A stretch of 64,000 nt of DNA from Flavobacterium sp. (GTDB lineage Bacteria > Bacteroidota > Bacteroidia > Flavobacteriales > Flavobacteriaceae). The notes beneath the pieces are model-generated. The model had not been told where the DNA came from. It did no database searches and saw nothing but the letters and a program-made list of their open reading frames with translations. Made by a program: the position numbers and the translations under genes. This document shows, piece by piece, positions 1-9,221 of this stretch (position 1 is its first letter; each line of letters starts with the position of its first letter). Location: positions 1 through 64,000 of the forward strand of contig NZ_JAQVCH010000002.1 in NCBI RefSeq assembly GCF_028689845.1, given 5' to 3'.

Positions 1-43
1 TAATCACGTCTTAATACTTAATACTAAAATCTTAATACATCAA

Positions 44-1576
44 ATGAAAAAACTAAGACTTATTCTCGGAGATCAATTAAACAGTCAACATTCATGGTTT
101 ACAGAAGTAGATGAAAACACGATTTATTTGATGGCAGAAATGCGTCAAGAAACCGATTATGTGAAACATCATATTCAGAAAGTAGTGGCTTTTTTCCTTT
201 CGATGCGAAATTTTGCTGCTGATTTACAAGCAAAAGGTCATGACGTGATTTATTTTAAAATTTCGGATGAAAACAATTTGAACGATTTGGAAAAAATCAT
301 TTCAAAATGTATTGAAGAACATCAAATTACCCAATTTGAATATCAATTGCCTGATGAATTTCGATTAGATGAACAATTGAAACAAATTTGTGCGAACTTA
401 AAAATTGATTCTAAAGTTTATGATACCGAACATTTTTATACGTCAAGAACCGAATTAAAAGAATTTTTTGAAGGCAAGAAACTCTTGTTAATGGAAAGTT
501 TTTATAGAATGATGCGTAAAAAACACCATGTTTTAATGCAAGGTTCGCAACCCGAAGGCAATCAATGGAATTATGATAAAGACAACCGACTGAAATACAA
601 AGGCCAAGTTCCTGTTCCAAATGCTATTATTTTTCAAAAAAATATCGAAGAATTGGTTGCTGAAATTGAAAAAGCTAAAGTAATAACATTTGGAAAAATT
701 GATGTTTCAAGTTTTAATTGGCCAACATCAAGATCAGAATGTTTAGCACAATTGGACTTCTTTTGTACGCATTTATTGAAACATTTTGGAGATTATGAAG
801 ATGCTTCGCACACCGATGAAAAGTTTTTATTTCATTCGAGATTATCGTTTGCTATGAATAGTAAAATGCTTTCCCCGAAAGAAGTTAATAATAAAGTTGT
901 AGCGTATTATTATGAGAATCAAGAAGATATTTCCATTTCTCAAGTAGAAGGTTTTGTGCGACAAATTTTAGGCTGGCGAGAATATGTTCGCGGTATTTAT
1001 TGGAAAGAAATGCCGAATTACGGAAAAATGAATTCCTTGGAAAATCACAATAAACTACCTGATTTTTATTGGACAGGTAAAACCAAAATGACTTGTATGC
1101 AAAAAGCGATTTCTCAAAGTTTGGAAGAAGCCTATGCTCATCACATTCAACGGTTGATGATTATTGGCAATTTTTCTTTACTCACACAAATGCATCCTGA
1201 TGAAGTAGATGCTTGGTATTTAGGCGTTTATATTGATGCGATTGAATGGGTCGAATTGCCCAATACGCGTGGTATGAGTCAATATGCTGATGGTGGCATT
1301 TTGGCTACAAAACCCTATGTTTCCTCAGGAAGTTATATCAATAAAATGAGTAACTATTGCACTACTTGTCATTATAATGTAAAAGACAAGTTTGGTGAAA
1401 AAGCGTGTCCTTTTAATACCTTATATTGGAATTTTTTGGATGAGAAAAAGGAGCATTTCAAAAACAACCAACGCATGGCGATGATGTTAAATTTATTGAA
1501 TAAGATTCCGGCAGAGGAGCTATTTAAAATAAAAATAAAAGCCAATCATGCGATTAAAAACCTTGATGATTATTAG
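44..1576 (+). CDS. phrB: Iron-sulfur (6-4) photolyase / FeS bacterial cryptochrome (PhrB/CryPro type)
   Basis: A 510-residue photolyase/cryptochrome that should repair UV (6-4) photoproducts in DNA using reduced FAD. The N-terminal half is the Rossmann-like antenna domain (starts LRLILGDQLN) and the C-terminal half is the helical FAD domain, with QILGWREYVRG near residues 307-317. Four cysteines, C351, C439, C442 and C455, match the [4Fe-4S] ligands of Agrobacterium PhrB (C350, C438, C441, C454) with a constant offset of one. The length is also nearly the same as PhrB (about 507). The ATG at 44 is the first in frame and is followed by a lysine-rich start. The gene converges on the next one and the two stop codons overlap (1573-1576). 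Role is by family; a light-signalling role cannot be excluded. Confidence 0.93.
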   Translation: MKKLRLILGDQLNSQHSWFTEVDENTIYLMAEMRQETDYVKHHIQKVVAFFLSMRNFAADLQAKGHDVIYFKISDENNLNDLEKIISKCIEEHQITQFEYQLPDEFRLDEQLKQICANLKIDSKVYDTEHFYTSRTELKEFFEGKKLLLMESFYRMMRKKHHVLMQGSQPEGNQWNYDKDNRLKYKGQVPVPNAIIFQKNIEELVAEIEKAKVITFGKIDVSSFNWPTSRSECLAQLDFFCTHLLKHFGDYEDASHTDEKFLFHSRLSFAMNSKMLSPKEVNNKVVAYYYENQEDISISQVEGFVRQILGWREYVRGIYWKEMPNYGKMNSLENHNKLPDFYWTGKTKMTCMQKAISQSLEEAYAHHIQRLMIIGNFSLLTQMHPDEVDAWYLGVYIDAIEWVELPNTRGMSQYADGGILATKPYVSSGSYINKMSNYCTTCHYNVKDKFGEKACPFNTLYWNFLDEKKEHFKNNQRMAMMLNLLNKIPAEELFKIKIKANHAIKNLDDY

Positions 1577-3960
1577 CTTTTAGGACGAAAAATCAACTTA
1601 GTAGAAACGCTTTCAATCTCCTTTTTATTCAACAGCATTTTTCTAAATTTCCCTTCATTAAACAGGACTGCTTGGTCTTTGTAATGCGAGCTTAGCGGAT
1701 TTCCCGACTGACCTGTTGGCAAAATACTCATACTGTTTTCTACATCTGAAAAATCGATAATTCTTCGCGTCGAAGGTCCAGCTTTCACTTCATGATTTCC
1801 TTCTTTGGTAAACGTAAACGCTAAATTATTAATCACTTCATTCGAGCCACTGATTTCATAGGGTCCAACATTAAAATAACTACGTAAAGCGGCCACTTCC
1901 CCTAATGGATGCTTGTGTTCTACCGTATGCACACGATTCCAAGTCCAAGTAGTAAAATCTTGGCCTAATTTATTTTGAAGATGAGCAATTGTTTTTTGAA
2001 AGCTATTTGTCAAAATTGTTTCACGGGTTTCGGTTACATCTTTTGTTAGAATATTGTCCCACCAAGGAGAAGTTTCATTAGCCGTTTGAGCCGCAATCAT
2101 TTGTTTCATGATGTGCGTGGTTAGAAAAAGCTCAAATCGGTCTTGTCCCAATTCGTCTGCAAAAGTATCTTGTAGATAAAAATACATCCATTGATTATAA
2201 ATCGTCGAAGCAATTTCATTCAAACCGTTGCTTCCTTTCCATTTTTGTAATTCGATAAACGCTTTTTTCTCGACTTCTGAAAGTTGACTTTCTGTAATAC
2301 TTGCTAGCATGTTTTGAGCTACAGATGGTGTTACAGCCGAAGTGTCATCATTAATCATGTTCATAAAATCCTCTTTTGTCCAATCATTTTTGGGTTCTAT
2401 CAATTGCGTAATTCGTTTGGCTCTATCTTCTGGTAAATAATAACCGGGATATAAATAATCGCCCATTTTTTCAACCTGATTATTGGAAGAGTAAACATAA
2501 TGCCAATCTGGATTAATCGAATAGGGATTTTGTTCAAAATCGTAGTATTCTTTTTGTTCATCGAGCCCATTTGAACCATTTAGAATAAAATTTGCGTTGA
2601 CATTTTCAGGCATTTTATATAATTTTCCTGAAGTTATCCATGCAATATTCCCTTTTGCATCACCGTACATGATGTTCAATCCAGGAGCAGCAATTAACTC
2701 GATACTTTGATGAAAATAGTCGACATCTTTTGAATGCGATAACGCATAAAGTGCCTCCAAAATATGATTTTTATGCTGCAAATAGGTCCACCACATCGAA
2801 ACGGGTTTATCTTTATTTATTCCGGCCACTAAATCATTGATTAACGGTCCGTGATGGCTTTTTCTCACCGTCAAGACCGTGGGTGTAGAATCTTTAACAC
2901 GGATTGTTTTTTCAACCACTTCATAGTTTTTAAAACCTTCTACGGTTTGATATTGAGTTGCATTTTCAGGATTATTGGTTTCTAAAAACAAATCCATATC
3001 ATCGTTTTCAAACATCGTTAAGCCATAGGCATATTCGCGATTGTGTCCTAATAACGGAAAAGGAGTCCCAGCTAAATAATAACCATAAATTTCATAATTA
3101 GGTGTAGAAATATGAGCTTCATACCACGTTGCAGGTTGCGAAAAACCAATATGTGGATCATTAGCAAAAAGCACTTTTCCGTTTTTTGTTTTTTGTGGTC
3201 CTACAACCCAACTGTTACTTCCAATAAAAGGAGGAACTGGTGATTGTTCTAACAAACCAGCTACTGATTTAGCAATTTCAGAATAAGCTTCTGTTTTTCC
3301 TTTGAAACTTTTTAACTTGGTATGAGCCAATGAACCATCAATGCCAAAATCTTTAAGATATTCCATTCCCAGCTCGTCGCGAATATCCGTTAGTAACGGG
3401 TCTGATTTTTGAGCCATCGCAAAACTAAAAGCCATGTAACCAAAAATATTATAAACATCTTTAACAGTAAATTTTTCTTTTTCAACGCCCACTAATTGAA
3501 ATTCAATTGGCATTGCTCCTGTTTCAAGGTATTGATTTACTCCCTCTAAATAAGCTAAGGTTAATTGATAACTTTCGCTATTTTTATCGAGTAAGGCAAT
3601 GGCTTTTTCACTATCCTCATCAATTCCAATACCTGCAAAAAACATATCGTTTTTTAACATGACCGAACCAAAAATTTCAGACAATCTTCCTGGAGCAATG
3701 CGTCGCATCAATTCCATTTGCCATAAACGGTCTTGTGCGTGCAAATAACCTAAAGTGGTCATGGCATCTTTTTGGGAATTGGCATAAATATGTGGAATTC
3801 CATACGTGTCAAAATAAACAGTTGTTTCTTTTTCTATCTTTTCTAAAGCCACTTCCCCTTCGTATTTGGGTTTTAAATAAAAGCCATAGGCAACAGCTGC
3901 AATAGCCAAAATAAGAAAAAGAATAAAAACACCAATTATGATTTTTTTTAATCTACGCAT
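1573..3960 (-). CDS. Penicillin acylase family protein (Ntn hydrolase)
   Basis: A protein of about 795 residues of the penicillin acylase family, periplasmic or membrane-anchored. An N-terminal hydrophobic segment (residues 5-28) follows a basic MRRLKK start. The family is made as a precursor that cuts itself to expose an N-terminal Ser. The expected nucleophile is the first Ser of GSNSWVV, about residue 248, followed by the typical FANDPHIGF stretch. The upstream part (residues 30-240) would be the alpha chain and spacer, and the rest the beta chain. The substrate cannot be read from sequence; relatives cleave penicillins, acyl-homoserine lactones or other amides. An in-frame ATG at 3972 would add four residues; I prefer 3960 because it gives a normal signal sequence. 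It converges with phrB. Confidence 0.9.
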   Translation of the reverse strand: MRRLKKIIIGVFILFLILAIAAVAYGFYLKPKYEGEVALEKIEKETTVYFDTYGIPHIYANSQKDAMTTLGYLHAQDRLWQMELMRRIAPGRLSEIFGSVMLKNDMFFAGIGIDEDSEKAIALLDKNSESYQLTLAYLEGVNQYLETGAMPIEFQLVGVEKEKFTVKDVYNIFGYMAFSFAMAQKSDPLLTDIRDELGMEYLKDFGIDGSLAHTKLKSFKGKTEAYSEIAKSVAGLLEQSPVPPFIGSNSWVVGPQKTKNGKVLFANDPHIGFSQPATWYEAHISTPNYEIYGYYLAGTPFPLLGHNREYAYGLTMFENDDMDLFLETNNPENATQYQTVEGFKNYEVVEKTIRVKDSTPTVLTVRKSHHGPLINDLVAGINKDKPVSMWWTYLQHKNHILEALYALSHSKDVDYFHQSIELIAAPGLNIMYGDAKGNIAWITSGKLYKMPENVNANFILNGSNGLDEQKEYYDFEQNPYSINPDWHYVYSSNNQVEKMGDYLYPGYYLPEDRAKRITQLIEPKNDWTKEDFMNMINDDTSAVTPSVAQNMLASITESQLSEVEKKAFIELQKWKGSNGLNEIASTIYNQWMYFYLQDTFADELGQDRFELFLTTHIMKQMIAAQTANETSPWWDNILTKDVTETRETILTNSFQKTIAHLQNKLGQDFTTWTWNRVHTVEHKHPLGEVAALRSYFNVGPYEISGSNEVINNLAFTFTKEGNHEVKAGPSTRRIIDFSDVENSMSILPTGQSGNPLSSHYKDQAVLFNEGKFRKMLLNKKEIESVSTKLIFRPKS

Positions 3961-4045
3961 GGATAGAAGCATTTTTGGTTAAAAACCGGTGAGTAAAATA
4001 TTTTTTTTTAAAAGTTCAAGAAGACAAATAATGGAAGTTATAAAA

Positions 4046-5134
4046 TTATTTTCTATTGAAAACGATACTTTCACCAACATTCATCTTGTTGTTTTTTGCT
4101 AAAACACCACAAAGGTGAAATAACATTCGAGCTCCCACATTTCCATCCCAATCATCCGTTTGACCCGGGGCAACTTCGACTAAATCAATGCCAATAATTT
4201 CTTTATCTGTATTGGCTAATCTACTTAATAAATACGTTGCTTGTTCAAAAGAAAATCCGCCAGGAACTGGAGTCCCCGTATTCGGGCAATACCATGGATA
4301 AAGTCCATCAATATCAAAACTAATACATACTTTTTGAGGTAAAGCTGCAATTATAGCGTCACATTGTTGTTGCCAAGTTTTCCCTTCGAACGCCTCTCTT
4401 TTCAAATCGGAATCACTGTGAATAACTACACGATCTTTTTCGTTTTTTGCTACTGCTACTTCTTGCTCACAAAAATCGCGAATACCTACTTGTACGATTT
4501 TAGTAATTTGTGGAATTTGCAATGCATTATACATAATGGAAGCGTGTGAATATGTAAACCCTTCATAACCAATTCTTAAATCCATGTGAGCATCTAAATG
4601 AAGAATACCAAAATGATCATTCTTTTCTGCTAAAGCTTGATAATAACCCAGTGGCGTACTATGGTCACCGCCCAAAAGCACGACTTTTTTTCCGGTATTT
4701 AACCAATGGAGTGTTTTTTTACGAACGGCTTCAACCATATCCGCACACGCATAATTGATTTTATCCAACTGTTTTTGTAAACCTGGATGATTTTCAATAA
4801 CAGTTCCGCTTTCTAAGGCTTCAATAATTGGTTGGGCTTTCTTTTTAAATTTTTTAGAATTCTTTTTAGTTCCTTTGGGTGATTCATCCATAAATATCCC
4901 TAATTTCCATAATTCTGGAAATTCTTGGTGATTTAAATCGACTTGAAAAGAAGCTTCTACTATTGCTTCTGGTCCTTTAGAGGCACCTGAACCATAACTT
5001 ACGGTTACTTCCCAAGGCACTGGAATGATAATGATTTCGCTATCTTCAATAGAAAAAGGCAATCCAAAGATGGTTGCATCGGCCAAACCAGGTTGACTTG
5101 GGTCAAATGTTTTGAGTAGTTCTTGTTTATTCAT
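4046..5134 (-). CDS. Arginase/agmatinase-fold ureohydrolase family protein, in operon with kynureninase
   Basis: A 362-residue metal hydrolase of the arginase/agmatinase/formimidoylglutamase superfamily. All six residues expected to bind the two-metal (usually Mn) centre are present: H158 in GGDHS, D181, H183 and D185 in LDAHMDL, and D274 and D276 in SFDIDG. After the last motif the sequence is LYPWYCPNTGTPVPGG, which differs from the DALDP run of true arginases, so the substrate is uncertain. It lies 18 bases downstream of kynU on the same strand and is surely co-transcribed. Established: the fold hydrolyses C-N bonds of guanidino or formimino compounds. Inference: the pairing with kynU suggests it may act in tryptophan catabolism, perhaps on formylkynurenine. 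It could also be an ordinary agmatinase or HutG. Confidence 0.85.
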   Translation of the reverse strand: MNKQELLKTFDPSQPGLADATIFGLPFSIEDSEIIIIPVPWEVTVSYGSGASKGPEAIVEASFQVDLNHQEFPELWKLGIFMDESPKGTKKNSKKFKKKAQPIIEALESGTVIENHPGLQKQLDKINYACADMVEAVRKKTLHWLNTGKKVVLLGGDHSTPLGYYQALAEKNDHFGILHLDAHMDLRIGYEGFTYSHASIMYNALQIPQITKIVQVGIRDFCEQEVAVAKNEKDRVVIHSDSDLKREAFEGKTWQQQCDAIIAALPQKVCISFDIDGLYPWYCPNTGTPVPGGFSFEQATYLLSRLANTDKEIIGIDLVEVAPGQTDDWDGNVGARMLFHLCGVLAKNNKMNVGESIVFNRK

Positions 5135-5152
5135 TTTTATGAGTTGCTGAGT

Positions 5153-6442
5153 TTACTTGCTTATTCCCGCTTTTAAAATTTGTCCGAATTCATACATATC
5201 TTCAAAAGAGCAGTATAATGGAACAGGAGCTAAACGAATTACGTTTGGTTCACGCCAATCAGTTATCACACCATTTTTCATGAGGTAATCAAACAATGTT
5301 CTTCCTTGACCATGCAAATATACAGACAATTGACAAGCTCGTTCCTCTTGATTCGCTGGCGTAATAATTTCAAATTCGGTTCCGTCAATTTCACGATCAA
5401 TTTCATGAAGAATGAATTCAAGATAAGCCGTTAAAAGATTTCTTTTTTTGATTAATTTTTTCATTCCTACTTCGGCAAACATTTCAACAGAAGCCAAATA
5501 CGGAGCTAGAGATAAAATTGGAAGATTACTAATTTGCCAACCATCTGCACCTTGTACGGGCTCAAAAACAGGTTCCATTTTAAAACGCCGTTCTTTGTTA
5601 TGTCCCCACCAACCTGCAAAACGAGGCAAGTCCTTGTCATGGTGATGTTTTTCATGCACAAAGCAACCGGATGCATTTCCAGGTCCAGAATTCATATATT
5701 TATAACTACACCAGCAGGCAAAATCGACGTTCCAATCGTGTAATTTCATTTCGATATTTCCAGCGGCATGAGCTAAATCCCATCCTACATATACTCCTGT
5801 TTTTTGGGCTACAGCCGTAATTGTTTTCATGTCAAACACTTGACCCGTATAATAATTAACTCCACCAATTAGAACCAAAGCTAATTCGTCGCCAATTTCT
5901 TCAATTTTGGCAAGTACATCTTCTAATCGAATATTGTGCTCGCCTTCTCTTCGTTTGATTTCAACTATAATTTCTTGCGGATCAATTCCGAGGTGTTGTG
6001 CATGAAAATGAGCCTGACTTTGAAACATATATTGGTCGGAAGGAAATGCTTTTTCTTCGCACAAAATTTTATATTTTTTTATCGTTGGCCGATAAAACGA
6101 AACCATCATTAAATGAAGATTAACCGTTAAGGTATTCATCACTGTAATTTCAGTAGGTTTAGCTCCGACAATTTCACTTAACGGAACTGCAAATCGTTCA
6201 TGGTAATCCCACCACGGTTTATCGGCATAAAAATGTCCTTCCACCGCAAGTTTGGCCCAATCATCCATCACTTCGTCAACATATGCCTTGGTTCTTTTAG
6301 GTTGTAATCCCAACGAATTGCCTGTAAAATAAATTACTTTTTTTCCGTTAACGGAAGGAAAAATAAACTCCTCTCGGTAATTAAAAAGTTCATCTTGTTG
6401 GTCAAGTTGTTGGGCAAATTCGCGTGTATTTTGAAAATTCAT
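5153..6442 (-). CDS. kynU: Kynureninase
   Basis: A 429-residue PLP enzyme that cleaves kynurenine (or 3-hydroxykynurenine) to anthranilate (or 3-hydroxyanthranilate) and alanine in tryptophan breakdown. Fold type I aminotransferase-like features are clear: IYFTGNSLGLQPK at residues 37-49, the PLP-binding D222 in GWDLAHAAGN, and the Schiff-base lysine K248 in CWCSYKYMNSGPG. The length fits the family. It is the first gene of a two-gene operon with the arginase-fold hydrolase. A TATCTTTA element on the minus strand (6463-6470) lies about 20 bases before the start and is a plausible -7 box. The genes for the oxygenase steps are not in the window. Confidence 0.96.
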   Translation of the reverse strand: MNFQNTREFAQQLDQQDELFNYREEFIFPSVNGKKVIYFTGNSLGLQPKRTKAYVDEVMDDWAKLAVEGHFYADKPWWDYHERFAVPLSEIVGAKPTEITVMNTLTVNLHLMMVSFYRPTIKKYKILCEEKAFPSDQYMFQSQAHFHAQHLGIDPQEIIVEIKRREGEHNIRLEDVLAKIEEIGDELALVLIGGVNYYTGQVFDMKTITAVAQKTGVYVGWDLAHAAGNIEMKLHDWNVDFACWCSYKYMNSGPGNASGCFVHEKHHHDKDLPRFAGWWGHNKERRFKMEPVFEPVQGADGWQISNLPILSLAPYLASVEMFAEVGMKKLIKKRNLLTAYLEFILHEIDREIDGTEFEIITPANQEERACQLSVYLHGQGRTLFDYLMKNGVITDWREPNVIRLAPVPLYCSFEDMYEFGQILKAGISK

Positions 6443-6462
6443 GAATTTTTTGGTTTGTTGCG

Positions 6463-6470
6463 TAAAGATA
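6463..6470 (-). promoter_or_regulatory. Probable -7 box for kynU operon
   Basis: Minus-strand TATCTTTA, one base from the Bacteroidota consensus TAnnTTTG, 20 bases ahead of the kynU ATG. No convincing -33 TTTG was seen. Confidence 0.45.
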
Positions 6471-6499
6471 ATAATTTTTTGGGATTTTTTGGATTTTTT

Positions 6500-6519
6500 G
6501 GACAGGTCGCGACCTGTCC
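6500..6519. repeat. Perfect 20-bp GC-rich palindrome
   Basis: GGACAGGTCG is followed directly by its exact reverse complement CGACCTGTCC, with no spacer. A second short palindrome, TCCGTACGGA, begins inside its right end (6517-6526). It is strikingly GC-rich for its AT-rich surroundings, which suggests a dispersed repeat or a protein-binding site rather than background. It lies upstream of kynU and next to the structured element that follows. Confidence 0.8.
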
Positions 6520-6547
6520 GTACGGAATATTATTATAGTGCGAAAAT

Positions 6548-6698
6548 GCGTGAGGGATTAAAGTGAAAAGCCCGGAGCGGCAAGTGGCTCATTTTTTTGG
6601 GTGGCAAAAGCGACTAAAAGAAGCTCTTTGTCGCTCGTTAAAAATTGCTACTTGGCGTGAGGACTTGTAACGGAAAGCCCGACCCTTGGGTCACGCCA
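6548..6698 (+). ncRNA. Structured repeat/RNA element with duplicated motif, possibly Flavo-1-like
   Basis: About 150 bases of GC-rich non-coding DNA between kynU and queA. Two similar half-motifs, each GCGTGAGG followed after 11-12 bases by AAAGCCCG, begin at 6548 and 6655. Between them CAAGTGGC (6581-6588) pairs with GCTACTTG (6647-6654), enclosing an inner hairpin AGCGAC/GTCGCT (6609-6614 with 6630-6635). The right half closes with GGCGTGA (6654-6660) against TCACGCC (6691-6697). Similar GAGGGAT...AGCCCGACC elements are, as I recall, widespread in Flavobacteria, and the Rfam Flavo-1 motif may be this one; that name is from memory. Strand is assigned from that remembered consensus. No ORF fits here. 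Confidence 0.6.
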
Positions 6699-6727
6699 AA
6701 AAAAATCCCACACTTTCGTATGGGATT
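6697..6727 (-). terminator. Intrinsic terminator of queA
   Basis: Read on the minus strand, AATCCCA (6721-6727) pairs with TGGGATT (6704-6710) and is followed by an uninterrupted T-run. It sits 25 bases past the queA stop and abuts the structured element. Confidence 0.85.
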
Positions 6728-6751
6728 ATATAAAAATATGTTGATTTTTTC

Positions 6752-7801
6752 TTAGATAATCAGCATTGCATCGCCATAGGAATAAAATTTATATTTTTCT
6801 TTAATGGCTTCCTCGTACGCTTTTTTCATTAAATCGTGTCCGCAAAATGCAGAGACCATCATAAGCAAAGTTGATTTTGGTGTGTGAAAATTGGTAATCA
6901 TACAGTTAGCAATACTAAAATCATACGGTGGATAAATAAATTTATTGGTCCAACCTTCAAAAGTATTTAACGTTCTGGCAGAAGAAACCGCACTTTCAAT
7001 GGCACGCATCGAAGTGGTTCCTACGCAGCAAATACGTCTTTTTTGTGTAATAGCATTATTCACTATATCACACGCTTTTTGATTAATGATTAATTCTTCC
7101 GAATCCATTTTGTGTTTCGATAAATCTTCAACTTCCACAGGATTGAAGGTGCCTAAACCAACATGCAAGGTTACTTCTGCAAAGTCAACACCTTTTATCT
7201 CTAATTTTTTCATCAAATGCTTAGAAAAGTGAAGTCCTGCCGTTGGTGCTGCTACAGCACCTTCTACTTTTGCATAAATGGTTTGGTAACGCTCTTCATC
7301 TTCTGGCGTAACTTCTCTAGTGATGTATTTTGGTATTGGTGTTTCACCTAACTCTGTCAGTTTATAACGGAATTCTTCATACGAACCATCGTAAAGAAAA
7401 CGCAAGGTTCTTCCTCTTGAGGTTGTATTATCAATAACTTCGGCAACTAACGAATCGTCTTCGCCAAAATATAATTTATTTCCGATACGAATTTTTCTCG
7501 CTGGATCAACTAAAACATCCCAAAGTCGTTGTTCTGCATTTAATTCGCGAAGTAAAAAGACTTCAATTCTTGCTCCGGTTTTTTCTTTATTTCCGTATAA
7601 TCGAGCAGGAAATACTTTCGTATTGTTCATAATCATAATATCGCCATTGTCAAAATAATTGATAATGTCTTTAAATAATTTATGTTCAATTGTTTTTTTA
7701 GCTCGATTGATGACCATTAAACGTGATTCGTCACGGTTTTCAGAAGGAAATTCTGATAATAGTTCGGTTGGCAAATTAAATTGAAAATGAGATAATTTCA
7801 T
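6752..7801 (-). CDS. queA: S-adenosylmethionine:tRNA ribosyltransferase-isomerase
   Basis: A 349-residue cytoplasmic enzyme that transfers and isomerises the ribosyl part of SAM onto 7-aminomethyl-7-deazaguanine in tRNA, giving epoxyqueuosine. Family hallmarks are visible: the start [18 protein letters not shown] (residues 22-30), [15 protein letters not shown] (54-68), [13 protein letters not shown] near 178-190 and LHVGLGTF near 212-219. The length is standard. A perfect -7 box lies about 60 bases upstream, and a terminator follows, so it is probably a single-gene unit. Confidence 0.97.
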   Translation of the reverse strand: MKLSHFQFNLPTELLSEFPSENRDESRLMVINRAKKTIEHKLFKDIINYFDNGDIMIMNNTKVFPARLYGNKEKTGARIEVFLLRELNAEQRLWDVLVDPARKIRIGNKLYFGEDDSLVAEVIDNTTSRGRTLRFLYDGSYEEFRYKLTELGETPIPKYITREVTPEDEERYQTIYAKVEGAVAAPTAGLHFSKHLMKKLEIKGVDFAEVTLHVGLGTFNPVEVEDLSKHKMDSEELIINQKACDIVNNAITQKRRICCVGTTSMRAIESAVSSARTLNTFEGWTNKFIYPPYDFSIANCMITNFHTPKSTLLMMVSAFCGHDLMKKAYEEAIKEKYKFYSYGDAMLII

Positions 7802-7862
7802 ATAAAGTAATTAGTGATTAGTAATTAGTGTATAGTTTCACTACATCTAATTTTTCTGGTTG

Positions 7863-7893
7863 CAAAGATACGACTGTGAAGTAGGCGTTGTCA
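7863..7893 (-). promoter_or_regulatory. Promoter of queA
   Basis: Minus-strand TATCTTTG (7863-7870) is an exact match to the Bacteroidota -7 box, with TTGACA about 21 bases upstream as a -33-like element. Short AT-rich direct repeats (taattagtg type) fill 7808-7835 between box and gene. Confidence 0.7.
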
Positions 7894-7979
7894 AGTGTTT
7901 TAAGGTTTATTTTCTGAGAAAGATGCAAAGGTGCAACGACACTAAGGTTGTCTAACACAAAAACCTTTAGAAAACGTCT

Positions 7980-9221
7980 TTATAATGTTTGAAATCCGAC
8001 ACTTTTCAAATCTTTCCAAAAAGAAGGATACGATTTTGAAACTACCCCAGCTTCTTCAATAACAAGGTTTGTTCTTAAAGCCAAAGGAGCAAAAGCCATT
8101 GCCATACGATGATCTTGGTAGGTTGCAATGCGTTTATTCGCATTTAGCGAATGTGCTTGTTCAATTGAAAGCGAATTTGTTGTAACAGAAACAATGGCAC
8201 CGAGTTTTATTAATTCATTTTTTAAAGCTTCTACTCTATCGGTTTCTTTTATTTTTAAAGTGTGTAATCCTGAAAGATGACAAGCAATTCCTAATCCGAA
8301 ACAAGTTACCGCAATAGTTTGAGCAATATCAGGAGCGTTAACGAGGTTGTAGTTTACAGCTTGTAGGTTGTGCATGTCGATTTTTGAAATGGTGATGGAG
8401 TCATTTTTATTGAATACGGTTTTAACCCCAAAATCTTTATAAATTTCGACTAGTATGGCATCGCCTTGTAAACTGTTCTTTTTGAATTTTGAAAGTGTAA
8501 TTTGTGTTCCAATTTCTGCTAAAGCGACAATAGAATAAAAATAGGAAGCCGAACTCCAGTCTGATTCGACACTTATTTGAGCTGCTGAAACAGATTTAGC
8601 CTGGCCAACTTTAATAATATTATTTTCAAAAGAAGTTTCAATACCGATTTCATTTAATAAAGCTAAGGTCATTTTGATGTAAGGCAATGACGCGATTGGT
8701 CCTTCTACTAGTAATTCTAAACCGTTTTCAAGTTTTGGAGCAATTAGTAAAAGTGCTGAAATATATTGACTACTCACGTTAGCCTCGAGTTTAACCTTAC
8801 TTTTTGTTAGTTTTTTTCCTTTAATCCGTAAAGGCGGAAACCCTTCTTTTTTTTCATAAGTGATTGCTGCTCCAAGTTGTCTTAAAGCATCGACTAGAAT
8901 TTTTATAGGCCGTTCTTCCATTCTTGATGAACCCGTTAAAACCAGTTCTTCTCCTTCTTGAATAGCAAAAAAAGCAGTTAAAAAACGCATTGCTGTTCCC
9001 GCATGATGAACATTAATAGGATAGTTAGTTATTGACTGAGCATAATCAGAAAGCACTTTAATCATTACGTCAGAATCATCTGATTTTGAACTATTTTCTA
9101 TCGTAATGTTAGGATATAAAGCTTGTAACAATAACAAACGATTGGTTTCTGATTTAGAACCTGTGATTATTATTTTTAAAGTTTGTCTTTTGACTTTTGA
9201 CTTTTGAAAAGAAATATCCAT
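7980..9221 (-). CDS. aroA: 3-phosphoshikimate 1-carboxyvinyltransferase (EPSP synthase)
   Basis: A 413-residue enzyme that adds enolpyruvyl from PEP to shikimate-3-phosphate, the sixth step of the shikimate pathway. Signs of the family: the Lys-containing substrate loop TGSKSETNR near residues 21-29, HAGTAMRFLTAFF near 82-94, and KETDRVEALKNEL near 324-336. The loop reads KSETNR rather than the KSxSNR of the E. coli enzyme, a variation I believe is common in this phylum. The start codon directly abuts the stop of the upstream SMR gene (9221/9222), so the two are co-transcribed and probably translationally coupled. Confidence 0.96.
   Translation of the reverse strand: MDISFQKSKVKRQTLKIIITGSKSETNRLLLLQALYPNITIENSSKSDDSDVMIKVLSDYAQSITNYPINVHHAGTAMRFLTAFFAIQEGEELVLTGSSRMEERPIKILVDALRQLGAAITYEKKEGFPPLRIKGKKLTKSKVKLEANVSSQYISALLLIAPKLENGLELLVEGPIASLPYIKMTLALLNEIGIETSFENNIIKVGQAKSVSAAQISVESDWSSASYFYSIVALAEIGTQITLSKFKKNSLQGDAILVEIYKDFGVKTVFNKNDSITISKIDMHNLQAVNYNLVNAPDIAQTIAVTCFGLGIACHLSGLHTLKIKETDRVEALKNELIKLGAIVSVTTNSLSIEQAHSLNANKRIATYQDHRMAMAFAPLALRTNLVIEEAGVVSKSYPSFWKDLKSVGFQTL

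Noticed and set aside
1573..1576. Overlap of phrB and penicillin acylase stop codons as a sign of an assembly error
   Set aside because: Both proteins end at normal family lengths; convergent stop overlap is common in compact genomes.
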